A DNA stretch of 64,000 nucleotides from Umbilicaria muhlenbergii (GCA_000611775.1 KK106981.1:5024927-5088926), one strand, 5' to 3'. Counted from the stretch's first letter, positions 45,010-57,012 are shown. Made by a program: numbers and translations. Notes: generated from the sequence alone by a model not told the origin.

Positions 45010-46481
45010 ATGCCTTACAACACTCGCCGAAAATCGCTGTCCCTTCCTTCGCTGGGGATCCAGCTCCCAAACGCCTCGCGCGCTCACCGCCCTTCGCCTC
45101 CCAAAACATCCAGCACAACCGAAATCGAACAACCACCCGCAAAGAGGGTAAAGCGATCGCACACGAGCGACTCGCCGCCGCCTCCCTCGCCGTCGGAGTC
45201 GAAACTGTCAACGCGACCGTCACGGACATCATCGACGTCTTCCAAAAATGTCACTTTCGCGGAGCGGCCAAAGAGCAGCGGCAGAACCGCTTACGAGCAC
45301 ACGCCACCTCCTTCGCCAGGCGCAACAGACAACGCCAAGATCGATACAGATAGCATCAATGATGACATTGTGACTGGTGTGATCCAGCAGCTGGAGAAGA
45401 CGGGAAATAGGCCTCACCTGATCAAGGAACTCGCCGCAGTGCTATCCACAACGAGTGATGCAGTCGCAAGGTAGGCATCTCTCCGTGCTGACATCACGTG
45501 CGTGGTCATTATGATTCTCATGCTAACCCTTACCTCAATTACAGCTCAGCAAATCCAGCTGCCTTACTCTCCTCACGTCTGTCGACATACCTCCGCCGGC
45601 CTTGCTGGTCCGCTCTTGCGCCTTGTCCACTCGGCAAAGAACTCATCCCCATACATCCCCGAAAGGTATACTTCTACCTTACCACCTCTCCTCGTCAAGA
45701 CTTCCCGGCCGATTCTTCCGATATCCTCTCCTCGCCTTTGATCAATACCGTTGGTGCAGGTGGTAAAGGTGGGAAGCGCATCATATCACCTAGTATCAGC
45801 AGCGCTAGCATCGACGAAGATCCGGAGGGAGCTGAAGATCGAAAACGGGCGGCGCTTAGCCCTAGTCCAGAAGTGGACCTCTCTTCGCACGAACTCGACG
45901 CTGCGACCGATGGCGCTGACGACGAGTTTGCAACCCCTCCTACCCCGGCTGGCTCTTTTTCAGGTCGTTCAAGTCTAGCACGGGATGGGACGAGCGGGTC
46001 AACATCGGAAAACATAAGACTCGTGCACAATCATCGCGCCGCCAGTCCGCCGCTCGAGGGTGATGAGAGAGAATTCACGCAGACTGCGAGCAGTATGCGT
46101 ATGAGGGGGATGAGTCTTGACGACGCGAACGTCAGACAGTCCACCGAAGTCGAGAATCCTGCAACGGAGGGAGTGGTTGCCGATGAGATGATGGTTGAAG
46201 AATCGGAAGAGGAGAAAGCGAAGAGAAACAGAGAAGCTGCTGCAGCCTTGTTCGGAGGCCATCACGAGCATGGGCCTGAGAGCGGCCTGGGCTTGATGAG
46301 CAGTCCACTCTACAAGCATGCGCTCCCAGTTATCGGAAACGAGATCAAGAAGGAAGAAGCGGCGGACGTGGAGATGGGAGAATCAACATCTATCCTCGGG
46401 GAAACCGGATTTACTTGGGACGCGAGAGAGCCGGCGATTATCGGGCTCGACGAACTTGACGATTTACTCGGTGGCTTCTAA
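45010..46481 (+). CDS. GDS1 winged-helix domain protein
   Basis: Exons 45010-45470 and 45545-46481 encode 465 residues. The 74-bp intron joins TTSDAVAS to SANPAALLSSRLSTYL. The conserved domain lies about residues 118-205: DIVTGVIQQLEKTGNRPHL, IKELAAVLST, SSRLSTYLRRPCWSALAPC, PLGKELIPIHPRKVYFYLT. This is the winged-helix-like fold named after yeast Gds1, involved in nitrogen-catabolite and respiratory responses. The flanks are disordered, with Ser/Pro and acidic segments and a basic patch (PPAKRVKRSHT), and the end FTWDAREPAIIGLDELDDLL is typical of the family. Probably a nuclear regulator. Confidence 0.86.
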
Positions 46482-47755
46482 AAGCGATGCGGGAAGTCCA
46501 AAGAACGATATTCTTTTGCTTAGTGCTGTTCGCAGGCGCACGGCCTATCAGAAAAACCACGACGATGTATATATTAGTCTCCCCCCCCCCCCTCTTCGTC
46601 TTCACCATCTACCTTTAGTTTGTTCCCCCTTTATGTGGGCGCATGGGGGGTGTATTTGTATCAGCTCATAGTGCTTCCAGAGGCGAGTGGGGGGCTTAGA
46701 ATGAGACCAGCCTAGCTTTCTGCTCCGGTGTGGAGAAATGGAAGTGCGGAATGAAATCGGCATTGAATGACTTGATCACGTGTATGCCGTCGTCGATAAA
46801 TGTATGGAAATGAGCACTACCGAACGCTGGAACTGACCAGACTTAAACGTGGCACCTTGTCTGGTTTCTTTTTTCTCCTCCTAATCCCACGCATTGAGAG
46901 ACGTCTCTAGAATATATGAGAGTATGAATGAGAGCACGCTACATTGAATTATACATCATCCTGACGATCCCACGCAAAAACGACACTTTTAACAACGGTC
47001 ACCAAGGAAAATAGAGTTGATGCGCGATCGTTCACAGAAATGATAATAAGCCAGTTGTCCCATTCGGGCAACAGGCTGCATGTAGATGAGCACGCGGGCA
47101 GCAAAATAAATGAGAATCACGAAAAGCTGAACAACAAAAATGGTGAGGGAGGAGGGGAGGCGGCCTGTAGGAATTGCGGAGCGTAGGAATCATGCCTGCT
47201 GATGGCGTAGTGACCCGGTAATAAATCGTAATCGAGTTATTATTCCCACCCTCCGTTCACCCTCCGACCACGACCCGAGACGGTATCTGCCCTACTCTTA
47301 GTCTTATTTGAAGACCCTACGCTTTCGACGGCCAGAAATCCTTCCTTTGGCAGTGCGCGTGCTGGTCGAGGAGAGATTGCAGCCCCAGTTGTGCTTGAGT
47401 GGGAGACTCACCACGCAATAAGACGCCCCCCGGGGGGGTGGGGGGTGCCCGCGAGTGGCACCTCAATGCAGCTGGCTGGTCTCAACCGTGCAGAGAAGGC
47501 GGAACGCGGGCGTTTCTTGACTTCTTCCTCGCCGGATGAAGTCGTCAAATAGCTATGGGTTCTGAATACATGATCTGAGGAGAAGAGTCAATCCCGGAGG
47601 TGGCTCACCTGTGTGCAGCCTTTGAATGAGTGGTTGGCACGGTTTGGATCCGCCCTGGATGTGTTTTGCGAATGCGGATTCTCATGGCGTGTTGAGCTTG
47701 GTGTTTGGGTTGGGGGTGGGGGTGGGGAGGGGGGGGGTTGGAGGGTTGATGGTGC
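46482..47755. other. Intergenic region with homopolymer and G-rich tracts
   Basis: Holds the GDS1-like 3' UTR, a run of 12 C at 46581-46592, a C/G palindromic run near 47427-47446, and a G-tract cluster at 47707-47740. No gene was seen. Confidence 0.55.
47707..47740 (+). repeat. G-tract cluster (G-quadruplex-capable)
   Basis: Six or more runs of three to nine G separated by one to three bases. The pattern meets the usual G4 rule of four G-runs with short loops. Confidence 0.6.
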
Positions 47756-49470
47756 TTGCGGAGGATTTTCAATGATGGGCTGAGGACGCTCTTTTTCGCT
47801 GTTAGGAAGCCTTTGGAGAACTATTCGTGCATCGTTTGTCATTGCGTACTGCGCTCTCTACCGTCTATCGGCAATTGCTATATTTCATTAGTACTACAGC
47901 TGGTGTGCTGCGGAAGGAGAAGCATTCGCCTCTGGGAAGGGTATGTATCAAAGTCCTCGAGGACCCGTCAGAGAAAGACCATAAAGCCACGTTTGGCCGC
48001 AGCATCGCACGGATCAAGGATCTTTGTGCTGAGGCCGTGCATGAAGCGAACACATCCCAACGTCTCCTATGAAAGCTGACAGTCCATGAGCAGCCAAGTT
48101 ACACGTGATTGACCGCATGATTCTGGACGAGGTGAGCAAACTTGGGCTGGACGACAGCATGCTCCAGGAAAAGCCCGCATAGCGACTTAATCGAGGTGCA
48201 TGCGAGATGTGTATGGGTTCGCTTGATGAGCGAGCAGCTTTCTCCGCAGACGACCCATGACAATGTCGAGGAGGCCCTCCAAGATCTTCCAGAGGGTTTA
48301 GAAGTGACGTATAGGCGTATGTTACTCCGGATACAAGATGACACGAAATCAAGGAGGGGATGATGCGGAGAAGGTATCGCGAAGGGTTGTCTGTGCTATC
48401 CGCCCCTTCACAGTAACGGAGTTGGCAACTGGACTGGCTATAGCTCCTAAAGAGAAGGTTTTCAATGCAAAAAGGCGTGTTATCAAACTCGGTAAGATTC
48501 ATGCTGGACCTGTGTGCGCCTCTAGTCGAACTCGATGGATCTACTCTATGGCGTAAGGTCGTCCATGCCTCGGTCAGGGATTTTCTACTTGGCTACAACT
48601 ATCAGCAAACGGCTCCTGCCATCGTTCCTATTCGACCAAGTAGCTATTTCAGCATCACATCATCCTGGTATGCTTGACATACCTGTCATACGACCGGCCT
48701 TTTGCGAATACGACTTCGGATATTGACGGTTCTGCCGAAGAACTTGGAAACCCACTGTCGAGCAAACCCCTTCCTGGAGTACTCCTCCCTCACTCGGTGG
48801 ACGCATGCCCACTGTGCTCTAGATCTCGAGCAGAGGAGTATACGTGACGCACTTCCAAGCTTATGACCTAAGAAGCTCGTACGAAGAGCTTCCTCCAGTT
48901 ATTTCACCATCTGCAAGGAAAGCGAATATCCAGTTTCAAGATGATGGAAGATCGATCCATGGAACTAAATACCAGGCCTGACGCATCCGAGAAAGAGCTC
49001 GAGCATCTGCTATCAAGCCTCCACGCATCTCCCATCCACGCCCGAGCCTTTCTCGACCTCGCCAATTTGCTCTCGCCCGCATCTGGGAGTAGGGGCCGTG
49101 GGAGGGGTCCAGAGCCGTAATGGGGCTCCAGTCTACGCATAATCTCTCATCCCTACTGCTGTCGTTCTTCAACCGTGTATCCGTCATCCGGCACGAAGTC
49201 AACAGCGGAATCTTCCGTCGACGAGCTCGATCAAGTCGGTCCGACTCCGCTCGTGGCGGCCGCCCGGGGCGAAGCTGTCGAAGCGGCCGACTTTCCGCCC
49301 GAGAATGGCGCCGATTTCAACAATCGAATGGGTTTTACCCGCGCTTCGGCTCCGGCTTTCGCTTTGGAGCTGCGGTCGATAGGCGCCGTGGAACTTCTTC
49401 TGAACTCGGGAGGAGATGTTGAAGGAGGTGTCGATATTTTGTCGAACTCCTGCCGCGCTGCGGCGAAAGT
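47756..49470 (+). pseudogene. Decayed NACHT/ankyrin (fungal NLR-like) gene
   Basis: Remnants lie in order but in different reading frames. An N-terminal helical part is at 47827-48072 (RTALSTVYRQLLYFI). A segment typical of the region after the NACHT NTPase is at 48180-48363 (CVWVRLMSEQ, EEALQDLPEGLEVTYRRML). The winged-helix-like VVCAIRPFTVTELATGLAIA is near 48390. VRFMLDLCAPLVELDGSTLW and VVHASVRDFLLGY are at 48485-48600. Ankyrin-like sequence (GPTPLVAAARGEAVEA, GAVELLLNSGGDVEGG) is at 49220-49430. The P-loop part of the NTPase was not found. Such proteins act in self/non-self recognition, and broken copies are frequent in fungi. Ends are approximate. Confidence 0.65.
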
Positions 49471-49796
49471 CCAACCGTGGCGGTCGAGCATCGATGTTGC
49501 TGTTTTCAGATGCTCTCCGATGGAGGCCCAGATGAAGGGAACGCTCTGTGGAAAAATTTTGTTGCCGAGGGGGCCAGTGGTGGGGATGATGGAGAGCAGT
49601 AACAGCGGCGGGTCATGGTCGGAGGCAAACGTATCTCACAGCACGACATTAGACTGGGCTTGGACCATTTCTAGAGGGATGATCTCTATACCAGATGAGC
49701 ATTTGTACAGCGTATTTACAACCAGTCAAGCGCTAGTAGTATAGCATCCCCACATCACTGCGCCCTATACAATTCGCCCTGCTCGGCCTCGTGTCC
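49471..49796. other. Intergenic region
   Basis: A 326-bp interval between the relic and the ETF-QO stop. Nothing recognised. Confidence 0.5.
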
Positions 49797-51845
49797 CTAA
49801 GTCATATAGTACTTCGGCCCCTCGCCACCAGCCGGAGTCGTCCACGTAATATCCTGCGACGGATCCTTAATATCGCACGTCTTGCAGTGGATGCAACTAA
49901 TGACCCATCAGCACCTTTCCAGAGAAGATTCCACGGGGGAAAAGGAAGGTCGGTGGAGGATATCCCTTGGGACGGGACGGAAAGAAAACAAACATACTTC
50001 TGCGCATTAATCTGAAACCTCACCCCCAAATCCTTCGTCTCATCCTCCACATACTCATACACCCCCGCCGGACAGAACCGATTCTCCACCCCCCGATACT
50101 TGGGCCACTCGACCTCCGCATGCCGGTCCCAATCCGCGACCTTCAAATGCACCGGCTGGTCCTCCTCGTGATTCGTCCCCGTCCGACTCACACTCGTCAG
50201 GATGTCGAAACTGATCTCATTGTCCGGCTTGGGGTATTCGAGTTTCGGACACTCGGCCGCCGTCTTCGTGGCGCCGTGGTCCGTCCCCGCGTGCTTGAGC
50301 GTCCAGGGTGTCCGTCCGCGGAAGAGGAAGGCTTCGAGGCCCGAATACATGATTCCGCCGTAGAGACCGAGGGCGGAGTGGAAGGACGGCCGCATGTTGC
50401 GCACTTCTTTCAGTTCCTTCCAGATGGACGATTCGCGCAGGGAGGCTTCGTAGTCGTAGAGGAAGACGGTGCCGGGGTCTTTGTTGGCGGTGAGGGCGGA
50501 GTAGGCGGCTTGGGCGGCCAGCATGCCGGAGCGCATGGCGGTGTGGGTGCCTTTGATCTTGGGCACGTTGAGGAAGCCGGCGGTGTCGCCGATGAGGGCG
50601 CCGCCGGGGAAGGTGCATTTGGGGATGGATTGGAAACCGCCTTCGTTGAGGGCGCGGGCGCCGTAGGAGATGCATTTGCCGCCGTGAAGGACGGAGGAGT
50701 AGAGGGGGTGATGTTTCATTTTTTGGAATTCGCCATAGGGGGAGAGCCAGGGGTTGGGGTAGTCGAGACCGACGACGAGGCCGATCGAGACCAGGTTGTC
50801 ACCGAAGTGGTACATCCAGCCGCCGCCGTAGGTGTCTTTGGAGAGGGGGTAGCCCATGGAGTGCGTGACTTCGCCTTTGCGGAAGTTTTCGGGCTTGACC
50901 TCCCATACTTCTTTGAGGCCGAGAGCGTAGGTTTGGGGTTGGCTTTCGCGGCGGAGGTCGTACTTCTTGATGACTTGCTTCGAGAGACTACCGTGACAGC
51001 CTTCGCCGAGGAGGGTTACGCGGGCGTGGAATTCCATGCCTCGTTCGAACGAGTCTTTGGGTTTTCCATCTCGCCCAATGCCCATGTCATTCGTTGCCAC
51101 ACCCATTACTGAGTTGTCCTTTGGGTTGTATAGCACCTCACTGGCCGCAAAACCAGGGTAGACTTCCACACCAAGCTCCTCCGCCCTTTCCCCAAGCCAT
51201 TTGGTGAATTCGTTTAAGCTTATAATGAAATTGCCGTGGTTATTCATCTGCGGTGGCGCGGGGATAGGTATCGAGCTGTTCTTTGTTAAGAAACGCATCT
51301 TGTCCTTTGTAGCTGGCGTCACGTTTTCGAAGCGTGAGGGGTTATCCGGTGAATTCCAGTCCGGGAGAAGCTCGTTGACCGCTGACGGTTCGATGACATT
51401 GCCGGAAAGGATATGTGCGCCTAGTTCCCCTGCTTTCTCAAGCACCAGCACCCGAAACTCCTCATCGCCGGCTTCGTTGGCGAGTTGTTTGAGGCGAATT
51501 GCCGCACTGAGTCCAGCAGGCCCTACAAGAGAATATTAGTAGTTGTTCCAGTCCAAAGAATGGGGGACAAGTACCGCCACCGACGATGCAGACGTCGACT
51601 TCATCGCTCTCCCGCTCTTGCTGCCTTGGATCGAACGAATCGTCGACATCGGCAAGCCTCCGCCATGGCGTTGTGGAAAATGCCCTCCTGCTACTCACCA
51701 GAGCATTCGACCTCGGCCTTTCGTACAAACATCGCCGCCGGGCCGGAGCAAATTGTGGATGTGCAACAGTGGCGAATCTGGATGTGCTCCTTGACTGTGT
51801 GAGAGCTCGCCTTGCTAGAGGTACAGAAAGGGTCTTTGGAGGCAT
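49797..51845 (-). CDS. Electron transfer flavoprotein-ubiquinone oxidoreductase
   Basis: Inner mitochondrial membrane enzyme passing electrons from ETF (fatty acid and amino acid oxidation) to ubiquinone. Exons 51845-51575, 51522-49998 and 49896-49797 encode 631 residues. The N-terminus is Arg/Ser-rich (mitochondrial presequence). The FAD motif [19 protein letters not shown] is split by intron 1. Further marks: [53 protein letters not shown]. The 4Fe-4S ligands are the Cys in [12 protein letters not shown] and three in [20 protein letters not shown], the last restored by the 101-bp second intron. Length matches family. The coding strand is C-rich at third positions. Confidence 0.96.
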
Positions 51846-52120
51846 CCCGAGCGCTGCATTGAGGTTCAGAAGGTGCGGATGGTGGGAGGTGTGGCCATGG
51901 GCGTCTTGTCACAAGCATGGGAATCTGGAGAAGTCGGACCCCACACGCGACTTCGAAGAATCAGCCGAGCTCCCCACTGGTCCAATCGGAGTCATTCCAG
52001 ATACAGCTTGCAATGTTTCAATGTCACCACCGCATCAGATATTCTACTTGTTGCCGTTTGATTGATCTTCTTGGGGAAAAGAATCATTCCTCCAGTTTCT
52101 TCTCGGCGTCTTTAAGCGTC
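51846..52120. promoter_or_regulatory. Divergent promoter, ETF-QO / FolB protein
   Basis: A 275-bp head-to-head interval. No specific site is claimed. Confidence 0.45.
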
Positions 52121-52973
52121 ATGTCCGATATAATCTACATCCAAAACCTGCGTCTCTCCGCCGTCGTTGGGCCCGATGCCTGGCACCGGCCGAACAAGCC
52201 GCAGCCCTTGACACTGAGCGCACGCCTCCACATCAACACCTCTGCAGCTGGCTCCTCTGACGATATCAGGGAGACTGTAAGCTACGGAGAAATATGCAAA
52301 GTCGTTACAGCGTTAATAGAACGAGAGACGGCGTTCCATTGCATCGAGCAGCTAGGATGGGAACTCACCGCGCTTGCCGAGGAGCAAAAGTGGGGAGGAG
52401 AGAAGTTCGAGGTCGAAGTAATATTACCGAAAGGGTTGCTCAGGGCGGAAGGGGGACTTGGCTTTCGATGCTGTGTTGTGCGGGATCCGGATGGTCAAGG
52501 AACGAAGCCCCAATGGAAGGATGGAGAAGAATATCCTTGGCTAATAAAGGACCTGAAACTGGCTTGTGTGATTGGAGTGAATCCCCATGAAAGAGTGGAG
52601 AAGCAGGCTGTGGTGGTCAACCTGCGGATTTTATCCTGCTTCATAGATGAAAATGAAGTAGATCATAGCCAGACACACTGGCAGAAGCTTGTGAAGAGGA
52701 ACTGCGAGGTACGTGAGACCATAAATGACTTCATTCCAGCCCGCTTTAACAGTGAGGAGCTTACGAGACTCCCCTTACTGACACTCTAATTAGGTCATCG
52801 AATCCTCCGCCTTCGAGACCCTCGAAGCACTCGCCGAGCGTATCGCCAGAACCTCATGTGCCGAGTTCCCAATCATCACAATCACCGTTGCAGTCCAGAA
52901 GCCAAGTGCGCTGCACTTCGTTGACGGAGCGGGTGTACAAATCACCCGGCACAGGAAGAACTACGTCCGGTGA
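52121..52973 (+). CDS. Dihydroneopterin aldolase (tandem FolB) protein
   Basis: Exons 52121-52708 and 52794-52973 encode 255 residues. The 85-bp intron joins LVKRNCE to VIESSAFETLEALAERIA. Two FolB-like halves are visible: DIIYIQNLRLSAVVGPDAW with TVSYGEICKVVTALIERETAFHCIE-type sequence, and WLIKDLKLACVIGVNPHERV with AVQKPSALHFVDGAGVQITR. FolB cleaves dihydroneopterin to 6-hydroxymethyl-dihydropterin plus glycolaldehyde in folate synthesis. The protein stops after the second FolB unit. The HPPK and DHPS domains of the trifunctional fungal Fol1 are absent, and no such gene follows. It is therefore a stand-alone FolB protein, possibly a paralogue. Confidence 0.85.
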
Positions 52974-54379
52974 AAGTGCTTCATGACCATCCAATTGCAG
53001 CGCCATACCATACCAAGTATCAGCGCTTGAAAACATAGACCCAAACCTTGATTCAAGCCGGACTCCATGCGAAGAGTGTGTATCGTACAGCAACGCCGAG
53101 AACCGGGTTCACCAAGTCGTCCCAAGTGCACCCTATACCTGGCCATTCGGTCGTCGTCCCACCGCCGACCACTTCCAAGGAAGTCGGAAAGTCCAATCTC
53201 GGATATAATCGCGGAAAAAGTAAACGCCGATGATGACCAGGCACAACGCGCTGATCTCAACTATGCAGAGAATGTCGCTGGCGCCGAGCATCTCGACGGG
53301 CGGCGCGCGTGCTTGGAGCCTGGAGAAGAAGTGGGACGGTGGCGTGGCTGGATGGAGGTCTGGTCTCAAATACCGGAAAAGCCAGGAAATACCAGTCGGT
53401 TGTCAAAAACTGCGGAGATGGTTGGTGGATGGGAGGGTTGTCTAGGAAGGGATGTGCTGAAAATGGCTGGCCTTTTGAACGGGCTTATGTAGTCGATCCT
53501 GTGTGAAAGGGAAGTACGTGGTAATACACAACAAGTCAAGCACGGAGTCATCGATTGTTGTTGCAAGTGCCAGCACCTTGGTGCTTGGTAGAAACAATCA
53601 AACGAGCAGCGTCGGATAGTAGATAAAGATCCCTAGCTGCTGTCCAGCGATCTGTATTTATGTGCATATGGAACAACCAATATCCAAATGGGCAATGCCT
53701 GATGATTACAGGAAGATTGGCCGTACAAGGGGAACCGCTTACGATGGTACCAGTTCTCTGCATACCACGATGCCGGTCTTTAAAAGGTAGCTAAGGAAGC
53801 AATCAGTTCTATCAATCAACCATGAATGAGATGACCCAAGTCTTCAGTCATCCCTTTCCAGAGACGACAAATAATATCAGAGTGTCGCGGGCATACACGG
53901 GACACGATTCCTGCATACAAGCATGCCACACCAAAACAGAACTGTGCCTTGGTTGGGATCACACCACGTAGTCGGACCATGTATCAACACAACGTATGAT
54001 GCAGCTCCCATCCAGATAGTTTAATTGACAAATCCGCCTTCGCTTTTGTGTTGTTAAAAATCAATACAGAGAACTCATAATCCCGCACATCATCCTGTAC
54101 TTCTCGCAAAGCATAGGAATCCCGGCTCTTCCAAGGGGTCCAAACAGTGATCCAGGAACCTAGAGGGTTGTAGAAAGCCAGTACCAAACCGGGATCCATG
54201 GAACTAGAATTCCGAATAATTCACCAACAAGGAAACCACCACATCCTCCAACCCCACAGCCATTACCTTACGACTCGTTGACGTTGGTAAGGAAGGAGGA
54301 AAGATCGACGAGGGTTTCTAGCATCATAAGCAGCCGTGACACAGCGAACCAGTGCCCACAAGACGGGGGAGAGGACAAT
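52974..54379. other. Gene-poor interval downstream of the FolB gene
   Basis: A 1406-bp interval. The only item of note is a short hydrophobic minus-strand frame at 53133-53291, listed separately. The remainder shows no coding character. Confidence 0.5.
53133..53291 (-). CDS. Possible small membrane protein
   Basis: A 52-codon frame starting MLGASDILCIVEISA, with one membrane helix (IVEISALCLVIIGVYFF) and a following basic segment ending GRRPNGQV. It could be a small single-pass protein or the first exon of a longer one. It does not match Pmp3/SNA-type proteolipids. There is no supporting conservation evidence. Confidence 0.2.
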   Translation of the reverse strand: MLGASDILCIVEISALCLVIIGVYFFRDYIRDWTFRLPWKWSAVGRRPNGQV

Positions 54380-56275
54380 CTACCAATAGCGTTGGCGATC
54401 ATCATAGCCACCATACCCACGAGCGGGCGGCGGGCTCCTTGGTCTTGACCGGTCATACCCGCCGTTAGCGTAGGGATCATCGTAGCCACGTCGAGGCGGT
54501 GGTGCAGCATATGGGTCATCACGGCCATAACCGCGAGGAGGTGGGTATGGTTCCTCAATTGGTGGGGGAGCACCACGCACGCCACCGCGAGGAGGTGAGC
54601 GATAGCGTTCGCCACGGGACTCGTAATAATCGCGTCGAGGAGGTGGGGAGCGGTGACGATAGTCATCACGACGATCGCCATACCCACGATCGGGGGGTGG
54701 GCCCCGACGACCATAGTAGTCATCTGCCGGAGCTCCGTAACCGCCGCCGTTACGACGGGGTGGAGGAGAGCGTGAACGGTAGCGGTCGCGTGGGACTTCG
54801 TCTTGGGTCTAGTGTGAGTGTGAGTAATGGCTATCAAGCTGGGAAGTAGTAAGGTGACAGACATCAGCATAACAGTGAACTTTGGTGCCTTTGAAATCTT
54901 GATTGTCAAGGTTCTCGACTGCAGTCTTCAGGTCGGTATCTGTTTCGAATTCTACGAACCTGGCGATGGGATTAGCTAGAGTCCTGTCTCGAGTGGGATT
55001 CCAAGACCTACCCTTTCCCATCACGATCGCGCCCGACCTCGGAAAAGACAACGTCAAGACCAGAGCGGCGTGCAAAGTCTTTGAGATCCTGTTGGCCCAA
55101 AGTAAGTCCTAGTCCAGTCCTTAACAGGCAATGGCGGCCATAAATGGATGCAGATCCAGGCCCGGGAGCTCACAAAGGCCAGCCAAGGCCCATCTGAGCA
55201 GACCATATGAAACCCGCCACTATTTTGAAAGGCTGTGTGTAAAAGCCTTGAGATAGGTGATCCAAACAACCCAAAGAAGCGGAACCTTTGACAGCATAAA
55301 GAACGGGTGTGGGCAACAGATATGTCGGTTAGGGCATAGATAGAACATGGGAAACCTGCGGAAGTAGAGCACCAGTGTCCAACCCACGAGCACAGTGAGC
55401 CAAGAATATAGTAGAGAGCTGCCCACAGAAGACACAGGTAATCGCAGCCAAAGACGGGGCGTGGAAGACAGGGGTTATGGACTGGGTAGCATGGCATGGA
55501 CTAAGTCTCAGGCATGGACTAAGTCTCAAGCATGACGGATCCAGACAGGAGTGATCCAGAGGTCCAGAAACCAAACAAGTAGAGTGAAGGATTTAGCTAA
55601 CCTGCCAGCTGGTTTCTCCTGGAAGCCCAGTAATCTGCATACGGTGTGCCGTACGCCTTGGACGAGGGTGGGTACGGTCAGGAGCAGTAAAGGTATCACG
55701 CTGACGAGACCCGCGAGCGAATTGGACAGTCAAGCGAGATCCGTTCAGATTGGTACCATCTATGCACCAGTGGTTAATGTGGAAGAAGCTATCTCGGACT
55801 TGCTTGAGAAGGACGTACGGTAGGCTATGAAAGGCATGTTAGCATTCTGTTCTTGAGGTCTAAGAGTTTGACAATAGCTTACTAGGAACCACATCACGAG
55901 CATCCATGGGATCATCATACTCTAGAAAGCCAAAGCCGCTCATGAGCTTGATCTCGGTAATGGTGCCAGTTCCATGAGTCCCAAAGTGTTTCTGGATATC
56001 TTCCTTGGTGACTACAAACGCGTAGTGGACGGTCAGCAACCCCGTAGATGATCGGCAATAGGATAAGAGTGATGTTGATGATGATCCATCCATCTCGGTT
56101 CCATCAAGGCCAGTGGCGCGGTCCCCAGTTACGACATGTAGCACTGGCCAACATCGGATCCAGCTCTTGTCTCAAGGGTCCGCTGAGGACTTGGGAAGGG
56201 TAGGATCAGATGCTGCGTACCTTCGCGAGGAAGATTGCCTAGATAAAGGCGCGTGGATGACACTTGTTCCGCCAT
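54380..56275 (-). CDS. NPL3: NPL3-like SR-family RNA-binding protein
   Basis: Two-RRM SR protein acting in mRNA splicing and export. Seven exons: 56275-56221, 56011-55883, 55824-55819, 55759-55602, 55088-55012, 54959-54863 and 54808-54380, encoding 316 residues. RRM1: STRLYLGNLPREVTKEDIQK, GFGFLEYDDPMDARDVV, RLTVQFARGS. A short hinge (RPRRTAHRMQITGLP) leads to RRM2, with the SR-specific SWQDLKDFARRSGLDVVFSE and FVEFETDTDLKTAVE. The tail is Arg/Ser/Pro then RGG/RGY-rich. Exon 3 is 6 nt. Introns of 209 and 513 bp are far longer than others in this window. The sixth intron has the weak donor GTCTGT. Confidence 0.9.
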
Positions 56276-57012
56276 GTTGGGAGGTCTCTCAGGTGCTGTA
56301 GCAATGAGGCGCGAAACCTGAGATGATGCACTCAAAGAATGAACTTGGACGGAGAGTACGAGCGCTCGTATGAGACAGAAACTGGACTCCTCCTGAGGAA
56401 AACGGTGGATCCTGCCTTTGAGGGGATGGAAGATCCTGGATGTGCTGGTGAGGTGTCGATGGTAACCTAACCTTGAAATCCGCCTCACTCTTTGGGCGTT
56501 TGCACGCCTTGCCTCTTCGGGTGTCGCGCACTGCCAGCGGCCGCCTTAACCGAGCGAATCATCACGTGACCACACACTCCATTGTCATAGCGTACATGGT
56601 TTGGTTGGCAACTCTCATATACAGAATACGAGCTCCAGCCTAATCGAGTACCATTCCCTAACAAGGACTTGGGATCCGCTTCTCGAGGGGCACCATAGCT
56701 ATTTTCTGTCGAACAAATTACACGGGAGCAACGGGAAAAGCTGAGAAAGCACACGACCTGAGCATGCCATTACCTCAGGTCAATGCCATCGTGGATCGAT
56801 GGTCACGTTCTTGGAACAATGCCACCGCAAGCGGAATCAATCTAACACCGACACATAAGACGCCTATCCAGACTGTAGGAAGCTTCCTTAGGAGCCAATG
56901 CTACTTGGGGCAAACTGTGTCATCCTACATAATCCCAATAAATACTCCACACATATGGAGCAGCTAAATTCTGCCAGCAGATCCTACCCTTGTAACGACA
57001 CACATGCGCATT
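56276..57012. promoter_or_regulatory. Intergenic region, NPL3-like promoter
   Basis: A 737-bp interval between the NPL3-like start and the AIM21 stop, both on the minus strand. No further gene was seen. Confidence 0.5.

Noticed and set aside
49967-51112. A 381-codon plus-strand open frame opposite the ETF-QO gene
   Set aside because: It is a mirror of the real gene, kept open by strong third-position C bias on the coding strand. Its Gly/Val/Glu-rich translation has no family character.
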